Shown: in pieces, positions 51,846 to 60,979 of the stretch | Layout of the letters: each line of letters opens with the position of its first letter | Numbering within the stretch: the stretch's first letter is position 1 | Assembly: GCF_003696315.1 (NCBI RefSeq) | Contig: NZ_RFFN01000002.1 | Location: 692,511-756,510 of the forward strand | Reading direction: 5' to 3' | DNA from: Pseudomonas songnenensis | GTDB taxonomy: Bacteria > Pseudomonadota > Gammaproteobacteria > Pseudomonadales > Pseudomonadaceae | Length of the DNA stretch: 64,000 nucleotides | Notes under the pieces: generated by a model | Told to the model about the DNA's origin: nothing | What the model saw: the letters and a program-made list of their open reading frames with translations, nothing else | The model's database searches: none | Program-made: the position numbers and the translations under genes

Positions 51846-52820
51846 ATGAGTCGCATATTTGCAGACAACGCACGCTCCATCGGCAACACCCCGCTGGTCA
51901 TGATCAATCGCCTCGGCCCCAAGGGCGTCACCATCATGGCCAAGATCGAGGGCCGCAACCCTGCCTATTCGGTCAAGTGCCGGATCGGCGCCGGGATGAT
52001 CTGGGATGCCGAAAGCAGCGGTCGGATCAAGCCGGGCATGACGCTGGTCGAACCTACCTCGGGCAATACCGGCATCGGTCTGGCGTTTGTTGCCGCGGCG
52101 CGTGGTTACAAGCTGATGCTCACCATGCCGGCGTCCATGAGTCTGGAGCGGCGCAAGGTACTCAAAGCGCTGGGTGCCGAGCTGGTGCTCACCGAGCCGG
52201 CCAAGGGCATGAAAGGCGCGATCGAGAAGGCAACCGAAATTGCCGCCTCGAATCCCGAGCAGTACTACATGCCGCAACAGTTCGAGAATCCGTCCAACCC
52301 GGCCATCCATGAAAAGACCACCGGTCCGGAAATCTGGAACGACACCGATGGGAGCGTCGACGTGCTGGTGGCGGGTGTCGGTACTGGCGGGACAATCACC
52401 GGTGTCTCGCGCTATATCAAGAACACCAAGGGCAAGCAGATTCTTAGCGTGGCCGTGGAACCGACCAGCTCGCCGGTCATCAGCCAGACCCTTGCCGGTG
52501 ATGAGGTCAAACCCAGTCCGCACAAGATCCAGGGCATCGGCGCCGGATTCGTGCCGAAGAACCTCGACCTGTCCATGGTCGATCGGGTCGAGCTGGTCGA
52601 TGACGAAGAGGCCAAGCAGATGGCCCTGCGGCTGATGCGCGAGGAGGGCATTCTCTGCGGCATTTCCTGCGGTGCGGCGATGGCGGCCGCTGTTCGACTG
52701 GCCGAGCGACCGGAAATGCAGGGCAAGAACATCGTCGTCATCCTGCCTGACTCGGGCGAGCGCTACCTGTCCAGCATGCTGTTCAGCGACATGTTCAGCG
52801 AGCAGGAGCTGGTGCAGTAA
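51846..52820 (+). CDS. cysK: Cysteine synthase A (O-acetylserine sulfhydrylase)
   Basis: A 324-aa PLP enzyme making cysteine from O-acetylserine and sulfide. SIGNTPLV (about 11-18), the PLP lysine in [11 protein letters not shown] (about Lys42), [18 protein letters not shown], the phosphate-binding [15 protein letters not shown] and C-terminal SCGAAMAAA are visible. The stop codon lies in the first unit of a four-copy eight-base repeat (52813-52844). Confidence 0.95.
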   Translation: MSRIFADNARSIGNTPLVMINRLGPKGVTIMAKIEGRNPAYSVKCRIGAGMIWDAESSGRIKPGMTLVEPTSGNTGIGLAFVAAARGYKLMLTMPASMSLERRKVLKALGAELVLTEPAKGMKGAIEKATEIAASNPEQYYMPQQFENPSNPAIHEKTTGPEIWNDTDGSVDVLVAGVGTGGTITGVSRYIKNTKGKQILSVAVEPTSSPVISQTLAGDEVKPSPHKIQGIGAGFVPKNLDLSMVDRVELVDDEEAKQMALRLMREEGILCGISCGAAMAAAVRLAERPEMQGKNIVVILPDSGERYLSSMLFSDMFSEQELVQ

Positions 52821-52844
52821 TGCAGTAATGCAGTAATGCAGTAG
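52813..52844 (+). repeat. 8-base tandem repeat at the cysK stop
   Basis: TGCAGTAA repeated three times, then TGCAGTAG. The first copy carries the cysK TAA. A simple-sequence expansion by slippage is the likely origin. Confidence 0.9.
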
Positions 52845-52868
52845 TGCATTGCGACGCAGTTGAGCAAA

Positions 52869-53783
52869 TCAACTGCGTCGCGCGTCGGCCTGTGCCTGAG
52901 CGGCTGGCGCCTGGCGCAGGATCAGCCACAACGCCAGCCCGATCAGCGCACCGCCCTGAACGTAGGCCCAGGACAGTGGCTCATCGAGAAACAGCACGCC
53001 CCATAGCACACCAAACGGTGGGATCAGGAACGTCACCGTCAGGGTCTTCACCGGTCCGATATCGGCCAGCAGCCGGAAGTAGAGGATGTAGGCGAACGCC
53101 GTGCAGACCAGGCCCAACCCAAGCAGACTGAGCCAGACGCTGGTATCGCCCCAGCTCTGCGGCGGAGCGTTCAGCAGCGACCATCCGAACAGTGGCAACA
53201 GGCACAGTGCGGCGCCGGCCTGGCTGCCAAAGGCAACCATTTCGCTATCCAGCCCGCCGTCCCGGTTGATCCAGAGGCGCGTGAGAAAACCGCCCAAACC
53301 ATAGCAGGCAGTGGCGCCCAGGCATGCCAGGGCTCCGAGCAGCAGCCCCATATCCAATGGCACCGGGCCGATGCGCATCAGCAGTGCCACACCGGCTAGC
53401 CCGCTGAATACTCCCAGCACCTTGGCAAGCGTCAGTTCCTCAGCGAAGAACAGCGCGCCTATCAGCACACCCATCATTGGCGTGGTGGCATTGAAGATGG
53501 CCGAATAACCCGCCGGCATCAGTTGTGCGGCCACCGCATACAGGGCGAACGGTACGCCCGAGTTGATCACGCCAAGCACCAGGCACAGGCCGAGCTTGCC
53601 GCGAAAATCCCAGCGCCTGCGCAGCACGGCGAGGATTGCCAGCAGCCCTGCAGTTGCCAGCAGCACGCGAAAGAATGCTGTGGGAAAGGTGCCAAGGACT
53701 GGCGCGATGACACGCATGAAGAGAAAACTCGCGCCCCAGATGGCGGCGAGGGCAAGCAGGCGAAACATATCGAGCGGACGCAT
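52869..53783 (-). CDS. DMT-superfamily permease (EamA family)
   Basis: A 304-aa inner-membrane transporter with ten predicted helices in two EamA repeats (RLLALAAIWGASFLFMRVIAP first helix; LGLVCTAFAYILYFRLLADIGPVKT and FLIPPFGVLWGVLFLDEPL in the second). Substrate unknown; relatives export amino acids or metabolites. ATG 53783 is chosen over an in-frame codon at 53828. Divergent from aceK, convergent with cysK. Confidence 0.92.
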   Translation of the reverse strand: MRPLDMFRLLALAAIWGASFLFMRVIAPVLGTFPTAFFRVLLATAGLLAILAVLRRRWDFRGKLGLCLVLGVINSGVPFALYAVAAQLMPAGYSAIFNATTPMMGVLIGALFFAEELTLAKVLGVFSGLAGVALLMRIGPVPLDMGLLLGALACLGATACYGLGGFLTRLWINRDGGLDSEMVAFGSQAGAALCLLPLFGWSLLNAPPQSWGDTSVWLSLLGLGLVCTAFAYILYFRLLADIGPVKTLTVTFLIPPFGVLWGVLFLDEPLSWAYVQGGALIGLALWLILRQAPAAQAQADARRS

Positions 53784-53911
53784 GAAGCGAGCTTCTAGCA
53801 CAAGGGAGCTGCAAGTGTTGTCGCCCATCTGCCAACAGGCAATCCGAAACCGACTTTCAAACCGCGTGCTGCTAAGCTCGGCGGACGTTCATGTCCTGCA
53901 GTGGGTGCATC

Positions 53912-55633
53912 ATGGTGGAGCAGAAACTGGCCGCTGAAATTGCTCGGCAGATCCTTCTCGGTTTCGACGACTATCGCGAGCACTTCCGCGTGATCACCGA
54001 AGGTGCTCGGTCTCGCTTCGAACAGGCGCAGTGGCAGGAGGCGCAGCGCGCCTCGGCAGCGCGCATCAATCTCTATGAGGAGAAGGTCGGGGAAACCCGG
54101 CGTGGCTTGCTGGCCGGCTTCGATCATGCCGATCTGCTTCAGGTCGAAGCCTGGCCGCAGATCAAGAGCGCCTATATCGAGCTGATCAATCCACGCTTCG
54201 ACGACGAGCTTTCGGAGACCTGGTACAACTCGATCTTCTGCGGGCTGTTCAGCCATGACTGCATCAGTGATGGCACCATGTTTATCCATACCACCCGGCC
54301 GGCGGTGCGCGTTCAGGAGCGCCAGGCACAGACGCGCACCTACCGGCCCAACGGCGATCTGGCGGGGATGCTGGAGCAGATCCTGAGCGATTACGCCTTC
54401 GCCGTACCCTATTGTGATCTGACGGGAGACCTCCAGCGGTTGCAAACGCAGCTGTGCGAAACGCTGCCCGATTGGGTCTGCAAGGACCCGGAGCTGACCG
54501 TCGAACTGTTCGTCTCGGTGCTGTACCGCAACAAGGGCGCCTACCTGCTCGGCCGCATCTTCACCTGCGATGAGCAGTGGCCGCTGGTGATCCCGTTGTT
54601 GCACCGCGAGGGTGAAGGCATCGTTGCCGATGCGCTGATCACCGACGAAGCGGAGGTGTCGATCATCTTTTCCTTCACGCGCTCGTACTTCATGGTCGAG
54701 GTGCCGATCCCGGCGGAATTCGTCGGCTTTCTCAAGCGCATCCTGCCTGGCAAGCACATCGCCGAGCTGTATACCTCGATAGGGTTCTACAAGCACGGCA
54801 AGTCGGAGTTCTACCGCGCGCTGATCGATCACCTGGCCAACACCGACGATCGCTTCGTCATGGCGCCCGGTGTGCGCGGGATGGTGATGACGGTGTTCAC
54901 GCTGCCCGGCTTCAATACGGTGTTCAAGCTGATCAAGGATCGCTTCTCGCCGATCAAGAGCGTCAACCGTGCCACTGTGATCGAAAAGTATCGCCTGGTG
55001 AAAAGCGTCGACCGGGTAGGGCGCATGGCCGACACCCAGGAGTTTGCCGACTTCCGCTTTCCCAAGGCCAAGTTCGATCCGGAATGCCTGGCCGAACTGC
55101 TGGAAGTAGCGCCCTCTACGGTAGAGGTGCAGGGCGATACCGTGCTGGTGCGCCACTGCTGGACCGAGCGGCGCATGACGCCGCTTAATCTCTATCTGGA
55201 AAACGCCAGCGAACAGCAGGTACGCGAGGTGCTGGAAGACTATGGGCTTGCCATCAAGCAGCTGGCGGCAGCCAATATCTTTCCCGGCGACATGCTGTTG
55301 AAGAACTTCGGCGTTACCCGCCATGGAAGGGTGGTGTTCTACGATTACGACGAGATCAGCTATCTCACCGAGGTGAATTTCCGCCATATCCCTCCGCCGC
55401 GTTACCCGGAAGACGAGATGGCGTCGGAGCCATGGTATTCGGTGGGGCCGAATGACGTGTTCCCTGAAGAGTTTCCGCGCTTTCTGTTCGCCGACCATGG
55501 GCAGCGTCGGCTGTTTGCCAGCCTGCATGGCGAGCTGTATGACGCGGATTACTGGAAGGGTCTGCAGGACGCGATTCGCGGCGGCAAGGTGATCGACGTG
55601 TTCCCTTATCGGCGCAAGGCTGACCGTAATTGA
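53912..55633 (+). CDS. aceK: Isocitrate dehydrogenase kinase/phosphatase
   Basis: A 573-aa bifunctional enzyme that inactivates or reactivates isocitrate dehydrogenase, directing carbon to the glyoxylate shunt. Family-typical segments are the N-terminal regulatory helices (about 1-300), the ATP-binding [26 protein letters not shown] region (about 315-340), the catalytic [33 protein letters not shown] (about 450-482) and the acidic C-terminus. The ATG at 53912 or the in-frame ATG at 53891 could be used; the former gives the usual [11 protein letters not shown] start. No aceA/aceB lies nearby, as in other pseudomonads. Confidence 0.95.
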   Translation: MVEQKLAAEIARQILLGFDDYREHFRVITEGARSRFEQAQWQEAQRASAARINLYEEKVGETRRGLLAGFDHADLLQVEAWPQIKSAYIELINPRFDDELSETWYNSIFCGLFSHDCISDGTMFIHTTRPAVRVQERQAQTRTYRPNGDLAGMLEQILSDYAFAVPYCDLTGDLQRLQTQLCETLPDWVCKDPELTVELFVSVLYRNKGAYLLGRIFTCDEQWPLVIPLLHREGEGIVADALITDEAEVSIIFSFTRSYFMVEVPIPAEFVGFLKRILPGKHIAELYTSIGFYKHGKSEFYRALIDHLANTDDRFVMAPGVRGMVMTVFTLPGFNTVFKLIKDRFSPIKSVNRATVIEKYRLVKSVDRVGRMADTQEFADFRFPKAKFDPECLAELLEVAPSTVEVQGDTVLVRHCWTERRMTPLNLYLENASEQQVREVLEDYGLAIKQLAAANIFPGDMLLKNFGVTRHGRVVFYDYDEISYLTEVNFRHIPPPRYPEDEMASEPWYSVGPNDVFPEEFPRFLFADHGQRRLFASLHGELYDADYWKGLQDAIRGGKVIDVFPYRRKADRN

Positions 55634-55712
55634 GCGTACAACCTGTAGTGCCTTGCCGCCGATGAACAGGTTCTGGTGGAACGCCTTTGCACCGCCCCGG
55701 TCGCAGTTGTAA

Positions 55713-55734
55713 AGCGCCGTAACAAAGCGGCGCT
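55713..55734. other. Hairpin downstream of aceK
   Basis: AGCGCCG (55713-55719) and CGGCGCT (55728-55734) form a seven-pair stem with an eight-base loop, about 80 bases after the aceK stop. No T run. Confidence 0.4.
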
Positions 55735-55850
55735 AATTGCGGAGCCCTCGGCAGCAAAGCGCACGAGCGTCAGTTGGAAAGTTGGATTATGCTGTCCGTG
55801 AAGCCTGCATGGCTCCGATGTAACCCGTTATCTGGCAGGAGGGTGTGACC

Positions 55851-55976
55851 ATGAAAGCAAGGCTCAATGAAATGTTCTGGAAGCTGGCGGTCGCTCTTGG
55901 CTTGATCGAGCCGCCTCGTATGCAGCCTATTCCAGTGCGCGCCCGCCGCGAGCAGGACCGCCGCGCTTCCCGGTAA
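55851..55976 (+). CDS. Small conserved basic protein (PA1414-like, 41 aa)
   Basis: ATG at 55851 after CAGGAGGGTGTGACC, a strong ribosome site. The 41-residue product begins MKARLNEMFWKLAVALGLIE, then PP...PIPVRARR and a basic tail, ending at TAA. The amphipathic N-terminal helix followed by PPxxQPIPVR recalls the short PA1414 family of pseudomonads, named from memory. Function unknown. No FNR/Anr-type TTGAT-N4-ATCAA box is seen upstream. Confidence 0.75.
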   Translation: MKARLNEMFWKLAVALGLIEPPRMQPIPVRARREQDRRASR

Positions 55977-55989
55977 CGCGGCCAGTCCG

Positions 55990-56661
55990 CTACGCGGCGG
56001 GCAAGGCGGGTCCTCCGCGTTCCACGGCTCGTTTATAGGCGGGCCGCTGTTGTATGCGCTGCAGGAAATTCATCAGCCGCGGGCGGCTCTCGTCCAGTCC
56101 AGCTCTGGCGCGCGCCGCTTCGATCGGAAAGCTCATTTGTATGTCCGCCGCGCTGAAGGCATCTCCAGCGAACCAGTCGGACTTCCCCAGTTTCGCTTCC
56201 ATGTAATCGAGATGAGTCTTTAGCTGCGGCCCGATGAAGGCCCGATTGGCGCCCTTGGCGATCGCGCGTGCCACCGGGCGGATAAAGAAGGGCATCGGCC
56301 CGGTGGCGACCCGGTCGAATACCAGCTTGAGCAACATCGGCGGCATCGCCGAACCTTCGGCGTAATGCATCCAATAGCGAAACCTGCGGTACTCCGCGTT
56401 GCTGCTTTGCGGCGCGAGCCGGCCATTTCCATATCGCTCCAGCAGATATTCCAGAATGGCTGCCGACTCGGCCAGCGTCAGTTCGCCATCGGTGATCACC
56501 GGCGATTTTCCCAGCGGATGAACGGCTTTGAGCTCGGCGGGGGCGAGCATCGTCTTCGGGTCACGGGGATAGCGCTTTATCTCATAGAGCAGTTCCAGTT
56601 CCTCCAGCAGCCAGAGGACGCGATGCGATCTGGAGTGATTCAGATGATGGACTGTGATCAT
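55990..56661 (-). CDS. Glutathione S-transferase
   Basis: A 223-aa protein. The N-terminal thioredoxin-like domain has HHLNHSRSHRVLWLLEELEL (serine at the usual catalytic position), HPLGKSPVITDGELTLAESAAILEYLLERYG (cis-Pro and the Glu-Ser GSH-binding pair). The all-helical C-domain includes WFAGDAFSAADIQMSFPIE, the typical N-cap box. Convergent with the 41-aa gene. Confidence 0.92.
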   Translation of the reverse strand: MITVHHLNHSRSHRVLWLLEELELLYEIKRYPRDPKTMLAPAELKAVHPLGKSPVITDGELTLAESAAILEYLLERYGNGRLAPQSSNAEYRRFRYWMHYAEGSAMPPMLLKLVFDRVATGPMPFFIRPVARAIAKGANRAFIGPQLKTHLDYMEAKLGKSDWFAGDAFSAADIQMSFPIEAARARAGLDESRPRLMNFLQRIQQRPAYKRAVERGGPALPAA

Positions 56662-56748
56662 GCCAGCTCCTTGTCATGGGGTCGGTGCAAGCATAGTCGG
56701 TCTGCACATTGACGCCGGATATGGCAGACTCCGCCGCCGAGGTGAGCC

Positions 56749-57336
56749 ATGTCCCGTCCACGATGTTCGCGCTGCCAGCGCCCCTTGTCGCTCTGTCTGT
56801 GTGCATTGATACCCTCGCTGGATAGTCGCACTCAGGTGCTTGTCCTGCAGCATGCCAGCGAAGCGAGCCACGCCTTGAATACGGCGCGCTTGGCGGTGTT
56901 GGGGTTGCGTAACGCGCAGCTGCGGGTCGGCGAGAATTTCACCGATGAATCCAGCGGCGACGTGCCGAGCTATCTGTTGTTTCCCGGCGAAGAGGCGGTG
57001 CCGCTGAGCACACTTGCCGGCGCAGACCGACCTATCCGACTGATCGTGCCGGATGGGACCTGGCGCAAGGCGCGCAAGATTTTGCATATCAACCCATGGC
57101 TGGCAGCACTGCCGCGGGTAGCGCTGCCGGAAGGGCTGGCATCCCGCTATCGTCTGCGCAAGGCACCGATGCCGGGGGCGCTGTCGACCATCGAGGCGAT
57201 CGTCACAGCACTGAATATCCTGGAAAGGCCTGCGGAATTCGATGAGCTGCTACGTCCGTTCGACGCGCTGATCGAGGGGCAGATCGACGCGATGGGTGCG
57301 CTCACATACCAGCGCAACCACGCCGGCGGCGCTTGA
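56749..57336 (+). CDS. DTW-domain tRNA-uridine aminocarboxypropyltransferase-like protein
   Basis: A 195-aa protein. The N-terminal zinc-type cluster is CSRCQRPLSLCLC (about 6-18). LVLQHASEASHALNTARL and the signature LIVPDGTWRKARKI (about 100-113; DxTW) and SRYRLRKAP follow. DTW proteins (TapT, TuaA families) add the acp group to tRNA uridines using SAM. The motif here is DGTW. The cluster of four cysteines is complete. Confidence 0.88.
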   Translation: MSRPRCSRCQRPLSLCLCALIPSLDSRTQVLVLQHASEASHALNTARLAVLGLRNAQLRVGENFTDESSGDVPSYLLFPGEEAVPLSTLAGADRPIRLIVPDGTWRKARKILHINPWLAALPRVALPEGLASRYRLRKAPMPGALSTIEAIVTALNILERPAEFDELLRPFDALIEGQIDAMGALTYQRNHAGGA

Positions 57337-57380
57337 TTGCGGTGCCGGTCGGTTGTCGTGTCGAGCAGAAGTGATCCGAC

Positions 57381-58733
57381 CTAACGTTCGCGCAGTGCTT
57401 CGTGTCGTGCCTTGAGAATGGGCTTGAGCATGTAATCCAGCACGCTTTTTTCGCCGGTGATGATGTCCACGGTAGCGACCATTCCGGGGATGATCACCAG
57501 TTGGTGCCCAGGCGAGCCCAGGTAGTTCTTCTCCGTGCGAACCTGGATCAGATAGAAACTGCGCCCATCCTTGTCGGTGATGGTGTCCGCGCTGATCAGT
57601 TCCAGATTGGCTTTCAGGCCGCCGTAAATCGTGTAGTCGTAAGCCGAGAACTTGACCATTGCCTTCTGCCCAGGATGCAGGAAGGCAATGTCCTGCGGTC
57701 GCACCTTGGCTTCGATCAGCAGGCTGTCTTCCAGCGGCACAATTTCCAGCAGGTCGCTGCCGGGCTGTACCACGCCGCCAATCGTGTTGACCTTCAGCTG
57801 CTTGATGATGCCATGTACTGGTGAGACCACCGTCGTGCGGCTGACGCGGTCATCGATCGCCACGCTGGTGGCGGTGATCTTCTGCAGCAGCGTGCGAGCG
57901 GCATTCAGCTCCTTGAAGGCTTCGGCACGGAAGGCGAGTTCGGATTGTTCGATTCTGCTCTGGATTTCGCTGGCAGCTGCCTCGGCGCGCGGCAGAGCGA
58001 GCGTGGTGGCATCGAGTGCGCCGCGCACATCGACCATGCTCCGGCGTAGTCGCAGGATCTCAACCTGCGAGATCGCGCCTGTTTCCACAAGCGGAGTCGA
58101 CATGTTCAGCTCCTGCTGAATGAGCGACAGGCTGGAACGGTACTGTTGCTGCTTGGAGCGAAATTCGGCGACCTCCTGCTGTTTCTGCGTCAGCTGCTCC
58201 TTGAGGATTCGCTGCTCGCTGCGCAAGCGCTGCTGGCGCGATTCATAGAGGGCGCGTTCGTCTTCGGCCAACTGTGGCGCATCGCGGGTGATCTCTTCCG
58301 GAAGGGCGAGCGGCCGACCTTCCGCCTCGGCTGCCAGCCTCTCGACTCGTGCGAGCAGCGACAAGCGTTCCACTTCGGTTTCCTCCTGATTGGAGAGAAA
58401 TCGCGTGTTATCCAGGCGCAGCAGCGTGTCGCCCTTGTTCACTACCTGTCCCTCACGGACGTATATCTGCGCCACGATGCCGCCCTCAAGGTTCTGCACC
58501 GTCTGGATCTTGCTGGAGGGAATCGCCTTGCCTTCTCCCGTGGTCACCTCCTCGAGCACGGCATAGTTGGCCCAGATCAGCACTCCGGCGAGCAGCAGCG
58601 TCGTCAACCAGACGGTCAGGCGAGCCAGCCACGGAGAGTCCTCGAGAATCGCGCCCTGGATTTCGGGCATGTACTCGGTGTCCTGCTTGCGGCGGCCAAA
58701 CTTGCCGAAAAACACCATCGGCCCAGGCATCAT
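57381..58733 (-). CDS. lapC: Type I secretion periplasmic adaptor (HlyD family, LapC-like)
   Basis: A 450-aa membrane-fusion protein. One transmembrane helix near residues 40-60 (LTVWLTTLLLAGVLIWANYAVL) is followed by a lipoyl/barrel-sandwich segment (KIQTVQNLEGGIVAQIYVREGQVVNKGDTLL), long coiled coils (about 110-290) and the beta-barrel domain with VVSPVHGIIKQLKVNTIGGVVQPGSDL. It links the LapB-like ABC exporter to the TolC-like channel. ATG 58733 follows GGAG; earlier in-frame codons overlap lapB. Last gene of the minus-strand operon. Confidence 0.9.
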   Translation of the reverse strand: MMPGPMVFFGKFGRRKQDTEYMPEIQGAILEDSPWLARLTVWLTTLLLAGVLIWANYAVLEEVTTGEGKAIPSSKIQTVQNLEGGIVAQIYVREGQVVNKGDTLLRLDNTRFLSNQEETEVERLSLLARVERLAAEAEGRPLALPEEITRDAPQLAEDERALYESRQQRLRSEQRILKEQLTQKQQEVAEFRSKQQQYRSSLSLIQQELNMSTPLVETGAISQVEILRLRRSMVDVRGALDATTLALPRAEAAASEIQSRIEQSELAFRAEAFKELNAARTLLQKITATSVAIDDRVSRTTVVSPVHGIIKQLKVNTIGGVVQPGSDLLEIVPLEDSLLIEAKVRPQDIAFLHPGQKAMVKFSAYDYTIYGGLKANLELISADTITDKDGRSFYLIQVRTEKNYLGSPGHQLVIIPGMVATVDIITGEKSVLDYMLKPILKARHEALRER

Positions 58734-58797
58734 TGCGAAACTCCGTTGCGGATGGCTGCCACTGCAGCCGGTGCGCGATACGTCATGTCGGCATGTT

Positions 58798-60957
58798 TCA
58801 TACCGACGCCGGCCCCACATGCCCTTTGCGCAGTGCTTCGATGACCGCCGCTTTCGGGCCGTCCGCGACAACGCGTCCGCAGTCCAGTACGACCAGGCGC
58901 TCGACCAGGCTGAGCATGGACATGCGATGGGTAATCAGCAGCATCGTTTTGCCTTGGGACCAGCCCAGCAGGTGGTGCCGCAGTGCATCCTCACTGCTGT
59001 TGTCCATCGCACTGGTGGGCTCGTCAAGCAGCAGAATCGGCGGGTCGAGCAGCAGGGCGCGCGCCATAAGCACAAGCTGGCGCTGGCCACCGGATAACAG
59101 TTGGCCGCGCTCACCTACAGGCCGGTCGAAGCCGAGCGGGTGCTGTCTTGCCAGTTCATAGGCGCCGGTGAGCTTGGCCACTTCAAGCATGCGCTCGTCG
59201 CTGACGTAGCGTGCGCCCAAGGTCATGTTGTCGCGCAGGCTGCCGGCCAGCAGCGGCATGTCATGCGAGACATAGCCGATCTGGCTACGCAGATCCGCTA
59301 CGTCTATCTGCCGCAAATCCAGGCCGTCGACGAGGATCTGCCCTTCATCGGGTGCGTACAGCCCCATGATCAGACGTGCCAGGGTGCTCTTGCCCGAGCC
59401 GCTGCGGCCGATGATGCCAACCCGTTCGCCTGGCGCGATATGGAAGTTGATGTTGCGCAGCGATGGACTGCTGAGCCCCGGATAAGTGAATGTCAGTTGT
59501 CGCAGGTCGAGGGCACCGTTCAGGTGAGTCCGCTCCAGCGGGCGTTGCTTCTCCTGACGCTCCTGGGGCAGTGCCATTAGCGCATCGGTGCTTTTCATCG
59601 TCAGCCGCGCCTGCTGCAGACGGGTGATCAGGCTGGCGATCTGTCCCAGCGGTGATAGCACGCGACTTCCAAGCATATAGCAGGCGACCAGTGCGCCTAC
59701 GCTGAGATCGCCGGCGATGATGCTGTAGACACCTGCCACGATTGTCGCCATGCCGGCGAATTGCTGTAAAAAAAGCGTGCCGTTCATTGCGATCGCAGAC
59801 AGCATCCGGGCATGGCTGTCGAGCCGGGTGAGCGCGCCGTGAGTCTGTTCCCAGCGATGCTGGCGCTCGCTCTCGGCACCACAGGCCTTCAGCGTCTCCA
59901 GGCCACCCAGGGTCTCCACCAGCAAGGCTTGCCGTTCGGAGGCGAGCGCCAGGCTTTTTTGCACCGTGTCTCTCAGGCGGGTCTGAATGATCAGCGCGAA
60001 CAGAGCGGTTATCGGAAAGGCGAGGAGCGGTATCACCACCAGCCAGCCGCCGATCAGGCCGATGACCAGGATGATCAGCAGCGCGAAGGGCAGATCGATC
60101 AGGCTGGTCAAGGTGACCGCGGTAAGAAAGTCGCGCAGCCCCTGGAAGTCGTGAATGCTCTGTGCGAAACCGCCGACGGTCGCCGGGCGGGAATTCATTG
60201 TCATGCCGGTGATGCGCTCGAACAGCGTGGCCGACAGCACCACGTCCGTCTTTTTGCCGGCGGTATCGAGCAGGTGCGCGCGCAGCACGCGCAGCAGCAG
60301 TTCGAATGACGTTCCGATGAACAGACCTATGGCCAGTACCCAAAGCGTGGCTGTCGCCTGGTTGGGTACCACGCGATCATAGGTCTGCATGACGAACAGC
60401 GGGACCATCAAGCCCAGCGTGTTGACCAGCAGCGTGGCGACCATTGCGTCGGCGTACAGCCAGCGTGACAGCTTCAGCGTGTCGCGAAACCAGGCATGCA
60501 CTCGCGGCAACAGCGGGTTACGTGTCTCTTCGAGCTCATGTCGTGGGCGGGCGAAGAACGCCTCGCCGCTGTAGTCCTCCGCCAGCGCGTCCTTGGCCAC
60601 CCATTGCTCGCCGCCCTCGGCCTCGCTGGGCAGAATCAACGCCTGGTTGTCGTCGCCCCACTTGGCTAGCACCGCGCTGCGGCCATCTTTCAGCAGGAGT
60701 AGAACCGGGAGGTTGAGGGCGGATATTGCCGTCAGCTTGCGCTTTATCACGCGCCCCTGCAGCCCGGCGCGGGCAGCTGCCCGCGGGAGCAGTGTCGCAC
60801 TCAAGCGCTGGTTGGGCATCGGCAAACCCGCGCTCAAACTCGCACGGCTGGCAACGCAGCCGTGCTGTTTGCACAGGATCAGTAGCCCGTCGAGCAGCGG
60901 ATCGTCGTGGCTGAGCCGCGGATCGCTCGACGGCGCTACCCGTTCCATGGTCGTCAA
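58798..60957 (-). CDS. lapB: Type I secretion ABC transporter (LapB-like)
   Basis: A protein of about 716-719 aa. The N-terminal C39-like peptidase domain (about 15-140) lacks the catalytic cysteine expected in processing peptidases, as is usual for RTX/LapA exporters. A six-helix ABC transmembrane domain (about 165-440) follows. The nucleotide-binding domain has GRSGSGKSTLARL, LSGGQRQLVLMARAL and ILLLDEPTSAMD. The start is either TTG 60957, nine bases after AGGAG, or ATG 60948. It exports the large adhesin encoded divergently. It starts 22 bases after the TolC-like gene. Confidence 0.92.
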   Translation of the reverse strand: MTTMERVAPSSDPRLSHDDPLLDGLLILCKQHGCVASRASLSAGLPMPNQRLSATLLPRAAARAGLQGRVIKRKLTAISALNLPVLLLLKDGRSAVLAKWGDDNQALILPSEAEGGEQWVAKDALAEDYSGEAFFARPRHELEETRNPLLPRVHAWFRDTLKLSRWLYADAMVATLLVNTLGLMVPLFVMQTYDRVVPNQATATLWVLAIGLFIGTSFELLLRVLRAHLLDTAGKKTDVVLSATLFERITGMTMNSRPATVGGFAQSIHDFQGLRDFLTAVTLTSLIDLPFALLIILVIGLIGGWLVVIPLLAFPITALFALIIQTRLRDTVQKSLALASERQALLVETLGGLETLKACGAESERQHRWEQTHGALTRLDSHARMLSAIAMNGTLFLQQFAGMATIVAGVYSIIAGDLSVGALVACYMLGSRVLSPLGQIASLITRLQQARLTMKSTDALMALPQERQEKQRPLERTHLNGALDLRQLTFTYPGLSSPSLRNINFHIAPGERVGIIGRSGSGKSTLARLIMGLYAPDEGQILVDGLDLRQIDVADLRSQIGYVSHDMPLLAGSLRDNMTLGARYVSDERMLEVAKLTGAYELARQHPLGFDRPVGERGQLLSGGQRQLVLMARALLLDPPILLLDEPTSAMDNSSEDALRHHLLGWSQGKTMLLITHRMSMLSLVERLVVLDCGRVVADGPKAAVIEALRKGHVGPASV

Positions 60958-60979
60958 ATGGTCGAACTCCTGTGCAGGC

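Noticed and set aside
53795..55528. 577-codon open frame on the minus strand
   Set aside because: It is antisense to aceK, whose motifs are unmistakable; composition is the typical histidine/glutamine-rich antisense shadow.
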